DNA from: Bedellia somnulentella
Taxonomy: Eukaryota > Arthropoda > Insecta > Lepidoptera > Bedelliidae
NCBI GenBank assembly: GCA_963576735.1
Contig: OY755175.1
Coordinates: 3,736,401-3,800,400, forward strand
Reading direction: 5' to 3'
DNA length: 64,000 nt
Part shown: positions 1 through 11,601 of the stretch, in pieces
Layout of the letters: each line of letters starts with the position of its first letter
How positions within the stretch are numbered: position 1 is the stretch's first letter
Made by a program: the position numbers and the translations under genes
Notes under the pieces: model-generated
Seen by the model: only the letters and a program-made list of their open reading frames with translations
Database searches by the model: none
What the model was told of the DNA's origin: nothing

Positions 1-87
1 ACGTATAACATTAAAATTGTTATACTAGAAAGAGGAATAAATTATATCGATACTTATAGAATGCTATTTTAATAAATAAACGTTTAA

Positions 88-225
88 CGCCCGATTTCTG
101 AATTAAGTATTCCAGCTGAGAATAACTTAAGTATCGTTCTGTCGCATTGAAATCTTAACAACTGAATGAGACAAAACGATACTTAAGTCGTTCTCAGCTT
201 GAATACTCAATTAAGAAATCGGGCG
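88..225. mobile_element. MITE with ~55-bp terminal inverted repeats, TSD TAA
   Basis: A 138-bp element starts CGCCCGATTTCTGAATTAAG and ends with the inverse (..AAGAAATCGGGCG). The inverted arms extend about 55 bp at roughly 90% identity, with a short loop. TAA stands directly on both sides (85-87 and 226-228). A 3-bp TWA target duplication is typical of PIF/Harbinger elements, so this is probably a Harbinger-derived MITE. It has no coding capacity. The superfamily call rests only on the TSD and size. Confidence 0.72.
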
Positions 226-284
226 TAAGTGATTTATCGATCGATCACCAGATTGTTGCTTTTATGAGATCGCTGTTAACCTAC

Positions 285-595
285 GTAGCTTCATCTACAT
301 TTATTTTTATTTCCATACATGCCCTTTTATTCTTCATTTGTCAGACAAATAGCTTATGAACAACATTATCTATTTGGTCTAAATCTGACAACATTGTCAT
401 ACTGCACTGATATTTCCATTTACATTGGCTCTATACATCTCTTATACCAAATGACTTTCATCAATCCTCTCTGTGTCCCCAAAACATCTTAACTTTCGTT
501 TTGAAATTCAAACATACATAAACTGACGCCATTAGTTTCCATCAGGGTAGGTAGAAAGGCATGAGAACCAAGGGCGTGAGTATTGTATGTATGTG
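285..595 (-). mobile_element. LINE-B 3'-end fragments (degenerate)
   Basis: Two degenerate pieces match the antisense of the LINE-B family. 285-510 matches 20580-20800 (..GCTCTTTTATTCTTC.., ..ATTGGCTCTATA..). 515-595 contains the antisense terminus (ACGCCATTAGTTTCCAT..GGGTAGG) followed by a separate GTATGTATG tail. No open frame survives. Confidence 0.55.
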
Positions 596-619
596 AAATT
601 TGCTACTTTCTCTATTTAT

Positions 620-800
620 CAAAGTTGTTAACGGTTAGGGAAATATCGTGTGGAAACAGACTGGGCTTAGTCGTACGTTGTTATGTGACTATATATTTTC
701 ACAAAGCGGCAATAGGCGTCCCTATTCCACTTGAATGCACTGTCCAAGCATAATGTGAGTACTCTTAACATCAGGTGATGAAAATTTCACCTGCTATTCA
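620..800 (+). mobile_element. SINE-C internal fragment
   Basis: A diverged copy of the middle of SINE-C (GTTGTTAACGGT.AGGGAAA..ATCGTG..GAAAC, then CACTGTCCAAGC, ending near ..ATCAGGTGA). Both the tRNA-like head and the hairpin/tail are missing. Confidence 0.55.
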
Positions 801-849
801 AAAATATGAATGTATATAGAGAATATTCAATTTGAGAGTTGGAGTTTGA

Positions 850-1460
850 CTAAGATATCCCAATCAAAATTGTATATGCCTTGTTGTGAAATAGTAAAGC
901 AATATAAAATAATAGTTTTGTGCTTAGCTGTTTTTTTTATAATAAGCTAATTAGATATATTTGCAAAAAGAAAGTTCAGCACAAAAAAATATTTGCAAAG
1001 TAAAGTAAATACTTACAGTTTAAGTACTTTCAGGTAAAGTAAATACACGAAGACATTTTATTGTTCCTTTTTCTTACCACCGTCATTTTCTTTGCTGATC
1101 TTTTGAGACAAAGAGTATATTTTTGTAATTCTGTATCAAATTCTAAAGCCATGAACAGCATAATTTTCAGGGACCAGTTTCCTAAAGAATATTATTTTAA
1201 ACGAAGCAATTTTGAGGTAGTACTAAACGCAAAGTCTGACCTACTTTTACTGTAAAACAGAAGTCGGAACACAAATAATTTTATTTTCTTAGTGTGTTTA
1301 CCTGTTTACTTAAATTTTAGTCGGTAAGCTAATTTAAATGGCTTATTTTTGACTTCCGGGTCTTGTAGTCATGTTATGAGGCACAATTATTTTAAAGGAA
1401 AATCTTCCCTCGGAAGAAACTCCCATGAAAAGGGACTCCTTCAATAAGTGAACTAGAATA
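850..1460. other. AT-rich intergenic/intronic DNA, no gene seen
   Basis: I see no coding pattern, repeat family member or structured RNA. The 64-codon open frame at 1061-1255 has no homology that I recognise and has the composition of chance frames in AT-rich DNA. Confidence 0.5.
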
Positions 1461-1462
1461 AT

Positions 1463-1598
1463 CGACATACATACATACATATACTCACGACTATAAATCC
1501 CTTAAAGGGGTAGCCAGAGCTAAGGAACTAGAAGTTCCTCAGCCACTTTTATGGCTACCCATTTTTCGGATTTATAGCCGGGGAATATGTATGTATGT
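1463..1598. repeat. Two SINE-A 3' tails fused head to head
   Basis: The left half is a minus-oriented SINE-A tail (CATACATATACTCACGACTATAAATCC..GGGGTAGCCAGAGC). It is joined at CTCAGCCACTTTTATGGCTACCC to a plus-oriented tail that ends ATAGCCGGGGAATATGTATG. Both (TATG)n ends face outward, so the copy is palindromic and lacks a SINE-A 5' end. Confidence 0.65.
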
Positions 1599-2142
1599 TT
1601 CTACAAAAAAGTTATACCCAATTAAAATAAAATTAAAATGAAGCCAGAAAATGAGAAAAACAATCTCCAAAACTAAATTGGTCTTAAGAAGATAAAGGCA
1701 GGCAGGAGGATCGGTTTTGTTTCGTCATAAAACGGCTTATCTATTTTTATGGTGCTTTTATTGGTCCTGAAGACAATGGATGCATCTCAAATTTACGATT
1801 TTCCTCAATGTATGTAAAGTCGGATACGCTATACAAATCTCGCATCGTTCTATTTTTTTAAACGTAGGTATTATTCAAACAATATGGTTTATATGGTATT
1901 TTTTCTAAAATGTTACCAACGGTGATAGTTTTAATATAAAGTTGTTTTTCTAAAAAGTCGCACTTTTATTACCTAATTTGCTTTGTCAAAATGAATGTGG
2001 CATAATTTATAATTCCATACTGATAATATTGTATCTGCTTTACAAGTTTGAACCTATCTTTGTTATAGTTGAATACAATCGCACTAGAAGTACAGTGGTT
2101 ACATAAGTTTTTTGGGATATGCAAAGAATAACTATGTTACAG

Positions 2143-2450
2143 TCGTGATAACTCAATGGTTGGAACACCGCTTATCGTCCAGCCGATGAGGGTTCAGATC
2201 CCAGGACGGGCGCAAACCAAATTGTCTTTTCTTAAAACCTATAAGTATGTGCTTAATTTACCATGGTTTTTAACGGTAACGGAAAACATCGTGCGGAAAC
2301 CCACGTGGGTGAATTCTACTTTGTCATGTGACAGTATATTCAAAATGGTGATAGGCCTATTTGGGTACTCTGACCAGGTGACAATGCCAAGTGATGTTCA
2401 GAAGTATAAGTATTCATCCCTACCACTTCCGGGATATACGGGATGAACAT
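2143..2450 (+). mobile_element. SINE-C copy, near full length, diverged
   Basis: It starts with a tRNA-like head (CGTGATAACTCAATGGTTGG as box-A region, GAGGGTTCAGATCCCAGGA as box-B region). Next come the conserved body (TTTGTCTTTTC-like, ACGGAAAACATCGTG..GAAACCCAC, AGGTGACAATG) and the 3' hairpin region CTACCACTTCCGGGATATACGGGATGAACATT. The head supports RNA polymerase III origin. No clean TSD was seen. Confidence 0.7.
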
Positions 2451-2454
2451 TTGA

Positions 2455-3740
2455 AATTGAGTTTAATATATAAAATTATTATTTTAATTTCTTAAATATT
2501 TAAATCGACTGTCCATAAAATTCAAAATCCTAATGTTTTTTCTAATAATACTAGGGGATATCCCTTGGTAATAGTATACCAGTACAGCTAGTACAAGCGA
2601 CCGCTTAACTAAATATCACGAGATACAAAACAGCCATCTCTTTCACACTACAGAAAAACTATTGGTTCTATCGTGTGGGAATAACCCAGCAGTTAATTTA
2701 ATTGGTTTACTATATTTATATATATGTATGACTATATATAAATCTATTTTACCATTACACTATTATCACAAATTAATACTATTTATACACTTATATTTTT
2801 ACTATTGCTTACTTACTAAGATATTTATTGATGTAACTGATTTGTGTTTTTTCTTTTCTTTTATAGAATTTAAATATTTGAATCTTAAAAATGTTAAGAA
2901 CAGTTGTGTCGACGAAGGGAGCGGTAGAATCACAGCGTCTGCACTTAATAGGGCAGGCACTATGCTGAGCCGTACCCTTTTACAGTTTTCTGCAACTCAT
3001 TTTGTAAATTTTACATGTATGTTCGTTTTGTGTCGCAGTTAATAGAAATAAATGTATTTTCATTTCATTTCACACTTAGATACTTAGCTGTCATCTTTTT
3101 CTAACCTTTATTGTGACGATTAAATAGCGCTCGTACTAGGACTCCGATGCCCATTATATTGTGTAAGTTATCTTTAACCTACAAGTAGATATGCATGTAT
3201 AATTATTTAATCATAATAAATTATAAGACCCAGTAACGTTATTATAAGATAAAATTTTACTAAACTTGTTATGATGAAAAATATAAACACACCGAAAAAA
3301 AAAACGAAATATTTCCCCAATCCTCAGCGAATCGTATGTTGCAATCTACGGGAATTAAAGAAAAACAAACCTCGTAATACCTGCACTTGGTGCGATTTTT
3401 CATAATAAACGCGGCCATTGCAAGCTATATAATAAAAAGATTCACCCTTTTCCCTTTGTTGTGTTACCTTTATTTTAGAGAAACTGAAGCCAATTTAAAA
3501 TTTCGTTGGCATTAATGATTTTTGCGTTATTTGGTTAAAAGGAATTGGTTTACATTTGGGGATCCGCCCAAGAGGGGATCTTTGCGAGTAACTTGAGCGC
3601 GCCAGATTAACCTACGGGAGCAACCTTGAACTCTACTGAATATTCTGTCAAATAATAGCTGTGTTCGTGCCGCCGAACGAGTAAATCTACCGATGTTGTT
3701 TCGGTAATTTATGGACTAGCAGTTTGTTATTGGTTATACA
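2455..3740. other. AT-rich non-coding stretch, nothing recognised
   Basis: The longest frame (2662-3042) has no recognisable domain. The segment 2900-2960 (GTCGACGAAGGGAGCGGTAG) is slightly GC-richer but has no splice context that I can defend. The segment at 3555-3720 is also GC-richer but matches nothing I know. Confidence 0.45.
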
Positions 3741-3744
3741 TTCA

Positions 3745-3990
3745 AACATATACTCACGGCTATAAATCCCAAAAAGGAGTAGCCAGAGCTATAGAGCAAG
3801 AAACTCTTATAGCACATTCGGATGTTGATAGGGAACAAGATGGTAGAAATAAATTATCGTTGCTGATTGGTCTCCAACCGCATCACCCAAAAACTATTTA
3901 AAAAAAGCCCCAAACCTTTAGTTACATCTTAATACACCCCTTGGTAGAAACTGAAGAAACTGATATTCTAAGCCGGCACTACACGGAATG
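3745..3990 (-). mobile_element. SINE-A copy, near full length, diverged
   Basis: Minus orientation: it runs from tail complement ACATATACTCACGGCTATAAATCCC to 5'-end complement CTAAGCCGGCACTACACGG. The middle (GATGG..CTCCAACCGCATC.CCCAAAAA) matches other A copies. Confidence 0.72.
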
Positions 3991-4756
3991 GGTCACATCT
4001 TCGCCTCTTACTATGATTTGTATTGTGGTAGCTTTTCAAATATGAATAATGCCGCCAATTATAGTAATATCCCCAAATCATTTATCGTCTCACTCACATG
4101 TAATTTTAGTATGAAACATTACCAATTAGTTTAGAAAAGTAATTTATTTATTTACGGAAAACAAACAGCTTTAACACAACAATTAGCAAAAAACAATAAA
4201 AATTAAAACATAGCCAGAAACAGTTTTCACATATTGGTAACGAACATGCGCTTAAATAAGTATTACTGTAAATTAATTAATGCAATGGTCCTTGTTTTTG
4301 TGACGTACACGTAAAACATATATAAAAATCGATATATTTTAGACGCCGCATTGTTGCTAGCCTTCTTCTCAAATCGGGTAGATGAAATGTCAGACTCCAA
4401 ACGAACAACCATACTGTACATTCGTCAAATAAGCTTTTCCTCTCGGTTTCTCATTTCAAACACTCACACACGCTCTACAGAGCTGAGAGTCAAAGCAGAT
4501 TGGGTTTTAATTAAATACGGCCCGGTCAAAATTAATTACAAACTAAAACTAGCCTCGGAGTGGTTCGGTACAATACGGCAACATCATTACGACTGCCAAC
4601 TGATGTTTTCATTAACATGAGCTCCAGATATTTTGGTTCTAAATCATTTTAACTATGGTACATTATATAATGCAAATGTGATTAAAATTGTAGGATCTCT
4701 CAGAGTTTAAATGTTATAAATTATTATTTACTGCTGAATATAGGTTTAGAATACTA

Positions 4757-4866
4757 CAGCTTTTCAACTACAGTCTTATGGTAATATACGTGTACATTGT
4801 GAAAACAACATCAGCTTTTTAACTACAGTCTTATGGTAATATACGTGTACATTGTGAAAACAACAT
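4757..4866. repeat. 55-bp tandem duplication (2 copies)
   Basis: The unit starting CAGCTTTTCAACTACAGTCT and ending GTGAAAACAACAT occurs twice in direct succession (4757-4811, 4812-4866) with one visible difference. Near-identity suggests a recent duplication next to a SINE-A tail. Confidence 0.9.
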
Positions 4867-4867
4867 A

Positions 4868-5002
4868 CTCGAAATGACGATACTTTATTACTTCCATCCT
4901 GTCCCCTATCAACTTCCAAATGTGGCTGAGGAGTTTGTAGCTCTGAAGCTCTGGCAAACCCTTTTAGGGATTTATAGCCGTGAGCATGTGTATGTATATA
5001 AC
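4868..5002 (+). mobile_element. SINE-A 3' half
   Basis: 5'-truncated plus copy: ACTTCCAAATGTGGCTGAGG..CTCTGGCAAACCC, TTTAGGGATTTATAGCCGTG, then the tail GTGTATGTATA. Confidence 0.7.
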
Positions 5003-5795
5003 ACATGAAATCAGATAAATAGATCAAGTAATTACAATTATCTAACATTCCCCGTAGCGAACATGAACTTTGAAACCAAATTCCGACGTTAACAATTCAC
5101 AAACGTTAATTTGTTTCGAACAAACGTGTGACTGTGGAAGACATACTGTTTTGGGTTGAGAATTCAGCTGCTAAAAGGATTTATTAATCTCGTGTGATAA
5201 TTTATAAACAAATTAATGCTATGTTTGTGTTGGGTTGTCTCATTTTCGTATTACAATTTCTACAGAGGGTGTCGTAAAAGGCTGTTAAGGGAATATATGG
5301 CTTGTCAAATTTGATTAGGTGATGCTGCTAGCAATCATTCATCACCATTCTAATTCATCCCTAAATGGTAATATTTGGCAATTAGTCTGTCAATCTGACT
5401 TTAGATGCCCCTTTTTATGGAATTGGATTATCTAGTATGCGCTTTCATGATGAATCTTTTGTTTCCTATAAATAGATGACAGGTTTTTTTTAAATTGGTT
5501 GTGTAATTTTGGACCTTATACAAGCTCACAAACAACGGTTTCCTCTTATGATAAGTATAGAAAGTTATAATTAAGGTATAAGTTAGTGAGCTAATAGTCA
5601 TCTGGGAATTCCGTTTTTTCAACCCAATTACATTACTCGCATATGTACAAACAGTTTAGTTCCCAAATTGTCTCAAAACGCCACACTACAAAAAACTTCA
5701 AGAGGAGTCATGAAGTGAACACAATATCGAACCCATATATTTGAAGCCAAGTAATTACCATTGATCGGCCAAGGCTACACTTACATCAACATACT
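5003..5795. other. No gene or repeat recognised
   Basis: AT-rich sequence without coding signature. The 64-codon minus frame at 5428-5622 looks like a chance frame. Confidence 0.45.
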
Positions 5796-5799
5796 TCTT

Positions 5800-6035
5800 A
5801 GCGGTGTTGAAGGTTGTTAATGGTGAGAGAAAACATCGTGAGGAAACCCTCATGGCTAAGTGGTGCTTAGTCATATAAAAGTGTCTTCTTACAAAACGGC
5901 AATAGGCCTGCCCTATATCACGTGAGTGTACTGTCCGAGCAAAACGTGGGTACTCAGAACACCAGAGACAATGACATTTGATTTTCAGAATAAGTATCTC
6001 TGCTAACCCCTTCAGGGATATATTGCGAGAACGAA
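5800..6035 (+). mobile_element. SINE-C body and 3' end, diverged
   Basis: Contains GTGAGAGAAAACATCGTGAGG, the CTGTCCGAGCAAAACGTGGG segment, and the 3' region GCTAACCCCTTCAGGGATAT then GCGAGAACG. The tRNA-like head is missing. Confidence 0.62.
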
Positions 6036-6401
6036 TGAGTTGAGATAGTTCTTAAGTGGAAAATGTGTTTGGTGCAGATATTAATATTTCTCCTGTGACT
6101 CTTATTACTACTCGTACCAAATGAAGAGCAACAATATTATTTTCAGATTTCATCTCGCTTATATGGAGGAGACAAGCTTATCTTACGGAGAGCAAAGCGG
6201 ATTAAATGATTAAAATAAAATAATATTACGTTCCCTCTTAGCTGTCTTAAAGAGAAAATGTAATATGTTATTTTCTAAAGGTTACATTATGCTTCTTGCC
6301 GGTACATTAGTAGTATCATGCATTACAGTATTGGGACATGGTCGCAAAGAACAGTTTTCCAAATTTTAATACATTATATACGTACAAATATTTTCAATGT
6401 C

Positions 6402-6632
6402 GGCTTAGAATATCACTACCCATTTTTCCCAAGGGTGTCGTAAGGGGCGACTAAGGGTATGGTTTTTTTTATTGTTTTTTCGGCGATTCGGTCGTTGACC
6501 TATCACCATCAATACTTTAATTCGAACATCTTGTCTATCAATTCCCCAATGTGGCTGAGGAGTTTCAAGGTCTAAAGCTCTGGCTACCCCTTTTTGGGAT
6601 ATATGGCCTTGAGTATATGTATGTATGATTGA
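6402..6632 (+). mobile_element. SINE-A copy, near full length
   Basis: Runs from TCGGCTTAGAATATCACTACCC through GTAAGGGGCGACTAAGGGTA, CTCTGGCTACCCC and TTTTGGGATATATGGCCTTG to the GTATATGTATGTATG tail. Confidence 0.75.
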
Positions 6633-6634
6633 AA

Positions 6635-7275
6635 AGTTACAAATTCCAAGCATATATTTTTTTAAATTTTTAGGCAGGAGCATTAGTAGAGCACGTAGGT
6701 TTTGTAAACAAAGATAATTTAGAGTGGATAGGCAAGGCCAATTTTGACGAGTATGACTCTTTTAATCTTATAATTTGCAACTTATCCCTTTTCGACATTA
6801 AGTTTTAAATGGAATATATTTCTATCTTTAGCATCCTTTATAATATTATCTGGCTGTTCAATAAAATTATCCAAAAAACATACTACTAATATACTAAATA
6901 GTAACAAAGCTAGTTTCACAACCTTATGTAAAAAATGCGATCACGCGCGCGGTATTTCCCACATTCTTAACGAACACTTAAGTTCATTAACTGAAAATAT
7001 TTACGATATTTGGGCGGAACGTACAAACGACATCATTAGTTTATACTATTGAGGTTACTCGAGCAAAAGTGGGAGAGGGGGATACGAAAGTCATAAAATG
7101 CTAATGACGTCATGACATCATGAGTGACGTCAGAGCGTTTACTCGTGACGCAATTTCATGTTTAGATAGGCAAATTTATTTTTCTTTGAGCTCAATAAGT
7201 GACATATTGCGTACTGATATTAGCTGTTCAGCTGATCGGAGGCTAAAATTAGGAAGGGACGTTTGGTATGGGGTA
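6635..7275. other. No gene recognised
   Basis: AT-rich. A short palindromic GACGTCA-type cluster lies near 7105-7130 (ATGACGTCATGACATCATG, GTGACGTCA). These look like CRE/ATF half-sites, but without context I do not call a regulatory element. Confidence 0.35.
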
Positions 7276-7279
7276 TTGG

Positions 7280-7326
7280 AGATGCCAACCCCTTCGGTGA
7301 TATACTGCGGCGTGTTTTGAGATAGC
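7280..7326 (+). mobile_element. SINE-C 3' terminal fragment
   Basis: Only the hairpin end is left: GATGCCAACCCCTTCGGTGATATACTGCGGCGTG. Confidence 0.45.
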
Positions 7327-8138
7327 TTTTTTTTTTATTGATCTACAAAACCAAGTACAAAATTAGGAAAGTAACAATACAACAATATTGACGACATGTT
7401 TTTCTTTTACACTCTACTTGATGTAGATACTGCATGCTCGTTAATACATAAATAAATATTTTATCTTATTCATAATACGAAGTATGTTTTAAAATTGATT
7501 GCAGAATATAAATTTTCGGCACTCTTCGATTCAGAGCAAAATCCTACGCGAGCAAGTATTTTTTTTTTCAAGATGGCTTAAAGGGTGTCAAGAAAGTGTC
7601 GCTTATCCCTCCATTCATTCCAACTAAGAGCTACCGAGGCTATAAACCCGATAAAGTATTAGATAATTCCTGCCTTTGTGTGTTACGGGTATATAATAAC
7701 TTGCATTTATTCAAATGGTAGCAGTTATATTAATTTTATTTACTTGATTACTTTAGCTTTGTTGTTGTACCTTTTTAATGTATCACTTTTTAAATATTTA
7801 TTGTGTCTTAGTGATGAACGCTGAAGGCGGTATGCTTACCTAGTATTAGTTATATTATATTTAAGATTATTATAGTATATCGCTGTTGTTTATCCAAATA
7901 AATAAATATATGATTCTATGCTTCCTACGAGTATCTACATATTCTAGGTTGTAATCCCGAAAAAAAACTATCGAGCACTTAGTGATTATAATATACTAGC
8001 TTTTTGCCCCGCGACTTCCTCCGCGTGGAGTTCATTTTTTGCATCCAGTTTACATAATACCAAAATACCGAAACACTATCTCAACTTCTGTTTTTTATAT
8101 TTATAATCCCGCGGGCGTTGTAAATGACATAAAGGACA

Positions 8139-8308
8139 TTGAGGCTTTTTAAGTGATTGTTAGGCGATGCAGTTTGTGACCCATCACTAACAACCTTTAT
8201 TAACCTATCTTTTATCAATATATTTCCAAAATTGGATGAAGAATCTCCGAAGCTATGGCTACCCTTTTATGGAATTTATGGTTGTTAGCATATATTCATG
8301 AATGATTG
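8139..8308 (+). mobile_element. SINE-A fragment nested in LINE-like repeat
   Basis: Diverged plus copy: GAGGCTTTTTAAGTGATTGT, GCGATGCAGTTTGTGACCCATCAC, then CTATGGCTACCC and TATGGAATTTATGGTTGTTAGCATATATTCATGAATG. Confidence 0.6.
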
Positions 8309-8711
8309 ATAGATGGATTTCATAAATTCAATCGCACCAAGTTTTATTATAAAATGTAAAAAAACTCTATATTAACTTTCATTTGCTATATCAACCCGTT
8401 AGGGGTTGAGTTCCAAAAATTCCTTTTTAATTGTTCATAAGAATCATGAAACAAATATACCAAGTTTTTATGTTCAGAAATGAGAATATCTTTAGTAAGT
8501 ACAGATACGGATAGTAGTTTGGCGCTGTGGCGACGGCCCGGTGCTGCCCCCTACACTGACCGTTGGTGATAGTGGGAGAGCTTGCAGCGATTGCTCGGCA
8601 ATATAGGGATGATTAGTGGTGGATCTCCTTCCAAAATAATCGCTAAATTGAAGGGATAGTGCTTGTTATTATTATATATAGTGTTATTTTAAGCTAACAA
8701 AACATTTTTTT

Positions 8712-8960
8712 ACAAAAAGCTTGAATTACCTGAGATACGAACCCGGGACGATCGATTCATAATAGTTCTAATTAAATATTCATAGTAGTTAGTTATACCG
8801 CTACGCCACGGAGACGTTACCGGGGCGGTGTCAAATTTTTATTACGCTTTATTTCATATTAGTCTTACTATTGATAAACAAATTTGTCATTTAAATTGAT
8901 GAAACCCCTTCATCTTTCCAAAATGAACATTAACAAAGTGTCTGATGTGAATTCCATCGA
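8712..8960 (-). mobile_element. SINE-E copy with tRNA-like segment
   Basis: On the minus strand a tRNA-like segment has box A CGTGGCGTAGCGGTATA and box B CGGGTTCGTATCTC. It is followed on the + side by a body ending TTCATCTTTCCAAAATGA that resembles 29985-30090. Acceptor-stem pairing does not form, so this is not a tRNA gene. Confidence 0.5.
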
Positions 8961-9460
8961 TAATAAAAATAATCGCTGCAATATTTTGAGCCATATATGA
9001 GTTAAGGTTTTTTGATGTTCCTATGAGAACTCTTGCGGATTCCTTAGTTTCAAGGAATCATCGTCGTTTCATTGAGCTTCTAAATTTACATGTTAATATT
9101 CGTTTGTATATAAGTAGATATAAAAAAAATTGTACATCATCCCTCGGGAGTTCCTTATTTTCGGGGATCCATTACCGTACCATTAAGCTTCTAAATTTTG
9201 ATTTTTATATTAGTTTACAATATTTTACGTTGTTTTAAACGATACACAGCGCCATCTCCAATGCATTTAGCAAGCAAACAATATTTTTGATTTCCCGTGG
9301 GAACATATTTTTTCCGGGATAAAAAGTACCCTATTATTTAATTTAGACCTTTAACTACACGTCTGAAAAATTTCAAAGCAATCGGTTTAGTATTTACGGC
9401 GTGAAAGCGGAACAAACAAACAAACAAACTCACTTTCCCATTTATAATATTAGTATGGAT

Positions 9461-10382
9461 TATATCTTATGTATATTTAGGATATAAAGTTGCGCATAAT
9501 AGATTTATTTCATAAGTCAGTACAGATTTGACACAAGTAATAATTTATAAAATTAGTTTATAACTACAATTTCCAGTATCAATCGTTCAAAACAAATATG
9601 TGGCTAATTGAAATCTTTGTTTCACTATAACTATATAATTTCGAACGTAAGTTAAGTTACGGTTGACATTTACAAAAAATAAATATTTTGACCTATGTAA
9701 ATACATAGTAATCTATTCATACCACGTGTTAAAAAGAAGTTCAAGATGTATCCCAGCCCCTAGTATGTTTAATTAAATCCATGAAGGGCATTGTCAGGAG
9801 GAGACATTAAACAAAATTTCTTTTTATTTCTAAAACAAATAAAAAGAAAATGTTAATTACGATGTCGCGTGGCATCTGGGCCTTGTTGAAAAAAATATCT
9901 AAAGAAATTTAATCTCGGCCGCGTAAGAGGCTGAAATTAATGAGACTCGTTCAATGGATACACACTTTTTACTTAAATCGGAGACCTAATATTTTTAGAC
10001 ATTCTTCTCTTATGTTTTAATAAATTCATTATTTTATGGCTTTTGGTCGCTATTTTAGGAACAATCGCATTGAGTATGGTTTTGGTAAAAAAACTATTTT
10101 AAACGCCGAGTTTTCTGACGTCTATTATATTTTTTTTCTCTGATACCTCAAACATCCCATTCCACTCCTTATGCTAACACTAGTACCAATAATAATGAAA
10201 TAAATGGTTTACTTCAGCATATTCCTTTTAAATAGGTTACAATGTGCGTACAATTTCAAATAAAGCTGATATAGGAATACCCATAAAAATCAACTTTATG
10301 ATAACTTCAATTTAGTAGCGTCGGCATCTGCAATATAAAGCGATAAGTTTATATTAGACGTTTTAAGTGTGGTAGATAAAAT
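9461..10382. other. Region upstream of the first recognised PDE1 exon
   Basis: AT-rich sequence with no recognised repeat. If 10383 is a true translation start, the 5' UTR and an alternative promoter would lie here. I see no unambiguous initiator or TATA arrangement, and none is called. Confidence 0.4.
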
Positions 10383-10497
10383 ATGAATGGTAATGATTGC
10401 TTTGCAGTGGCTAGTCCTCCGGGAGGCGCGGGCGCCCCGCGGGAGGACGCGCCCCGCACACCGGCTCCCCCCGCGCCCCGCAACGGCACCCCGCCCA
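10383..10497 (+). CDS. Pde1c: PDE1 (Pde1c-like) exon: variable N-terminus
   Basis: This very GC-rich exon stands out in AT-rich DNA. From ATG 10383 it reads MNGNDCFAVASPPGG and then a Pro/Ala/Arg-rich tract ending ..RNGTPP, with one extra base at the donor CCCA|GTAAGC. The leftover A plus the first two bases of the exon at 16252 make Lys, so the phase matches. An in-frame TAA lies two codons upstream of the ATG. Two readings are possible: a first coding exon starting at 10383, or an internal exon starting at 10408 after the acceptor TTTGCAG, which keeps the same frame. PDE1 genes in animals have several N-terminal variants, so an alternative first exon is plausible. The low-complexity sequence gives no homology support; the identification rests on phase, splice site and the downstream exons. 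Confidence 0.62.
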
Positions 10498-11507
10498 GTA
10501 AGCACGCGATAGCATTTACGTTGTATTTTGTGGTTGTTTTTTAATTTTGACTATTTCACTACTGCTTTTGCAATGCGCGTTCGCAGCTTTTTATGTACTT
10601 GCATACTTTCTACAGTTGAAAGATTTATTTTTACGCATCTGCTCAAATACGGTGATGCTCTTTTGTTTGCAAAATGAATTGGTAACTTGAATGTACCATT
10701 TGCTACATTATCCTAAACTTAAAACCATTAGTAAATCGGTGTTTTTTATTTTTATTTAAATCAAGAGGCTTAGGAAAAATATTAAAAACGAATCAACCAC
10801 AAAATGCCGTGCAAAATATCAGCATGCTTTCATTGTCCAGTTCATCTGTCGTGTTTGTTATATAGTGCCGTTGTTCCAATACTTTTTATTCTGCATTTTA
10901 TAATTAAGTGATGTCATTGCATGTTTAATTATATAATTTCTTCATATTTAATTTCTTCAGCTTTAATTATGTAGACTAGTATTTTGCATTTCTTATTGTT
11001 AATAGTAAATGAGAAAATTAAAATGGACTGCTGCAACAACGATATATTATTCTTCGGGACTTAAGTATTGTGGTATACCTAGGTTTCAGATAAACAAAAT
11101 GGTTTAAAAAGGCCTGTGTTAGTATAGACTTTATAGAATTAAATTAATATGTTATAAAAAAAAAAGTTATTTAATTTTGAAATAACTTAGATAACACTAA
11201 AATGGACGTTAAGCACATAAATGAGGGTACTCCTTCTACTTCAAGTAATACACTTTCTATTTCAATCTTAAGCCTACAGTTTGGAGTCTAGTCTTAAGAT
11301 TTTCTTTAGTTTTATTTACGAAGGTTACCCAAGGTGACTAGGTGACAGATAAAGGTGTGAGCACCCATTGAGTTATATAGTTCAATGTGAACACCCACAT
11401 AAGAAAAAGGTTTTTTGGTCAATTTACTAAAAATCTGTATCAAGTGATGTAACAGCCTAATTCAACATGAAAGTGTATTGTTTAAGCTGAAAATTAATAA
11501 TATATAG
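10498..11507. other. Intron, no feature recognised
   Basis: Between the GC-rich PDE1 exon and the first D insertion. AT-rich, no coding frame, no recognised repeat. Confidence 0.5.
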
Positions 11508-11601
11508 TAATAAATAAAGAATAAATAAAGGAAAGAAAAATTTCGACACAGGCGGGAATCGAACCCGCAACCTCCTTTATTTATTCTTTATTTATTAGTA
11601 A

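Larger units (their letters stand above)
7996..9460 (+). mobile_element. Decayed LINE-like repeat (CTAGC..ATTAGTATGGAT type)
   Basis: The left end is CTAGCTTTTTGCCCCGCGAC and the right end CAAACTCACTTTCCCATTTATAATATTAGTATGGAT, preceded by GGTTTAGTATTTACGGCGTG. Such ends are very common in lepidopteran and other insect genomes, and I take them to be 3' parts of non-LTR retrotransposons. No RT frame survives. A SINE-A fragment and a SINE-E copy have inserted into it. Confidence 0.55.

Noticed and set aside
2662..3042. 126-codon plus frame as a small membrane protein
   Set aside because: Tyr/Leu/Ile-rich composition is what AT-rich DNA gives by chance; no start context, homology or splice support.
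7105..7135. CRE-like GACGTCA cluster as a promoter
   Set aside because: No transcript start, no gene nearby downstream, and such short palindromes occur by chance.
10296..10505. 69-codon minus-strand frame
   Set aside because: It is the antisense of the GC-rich PDE1 exon; the Arg/Gly-rich text is a by-product of its composition.
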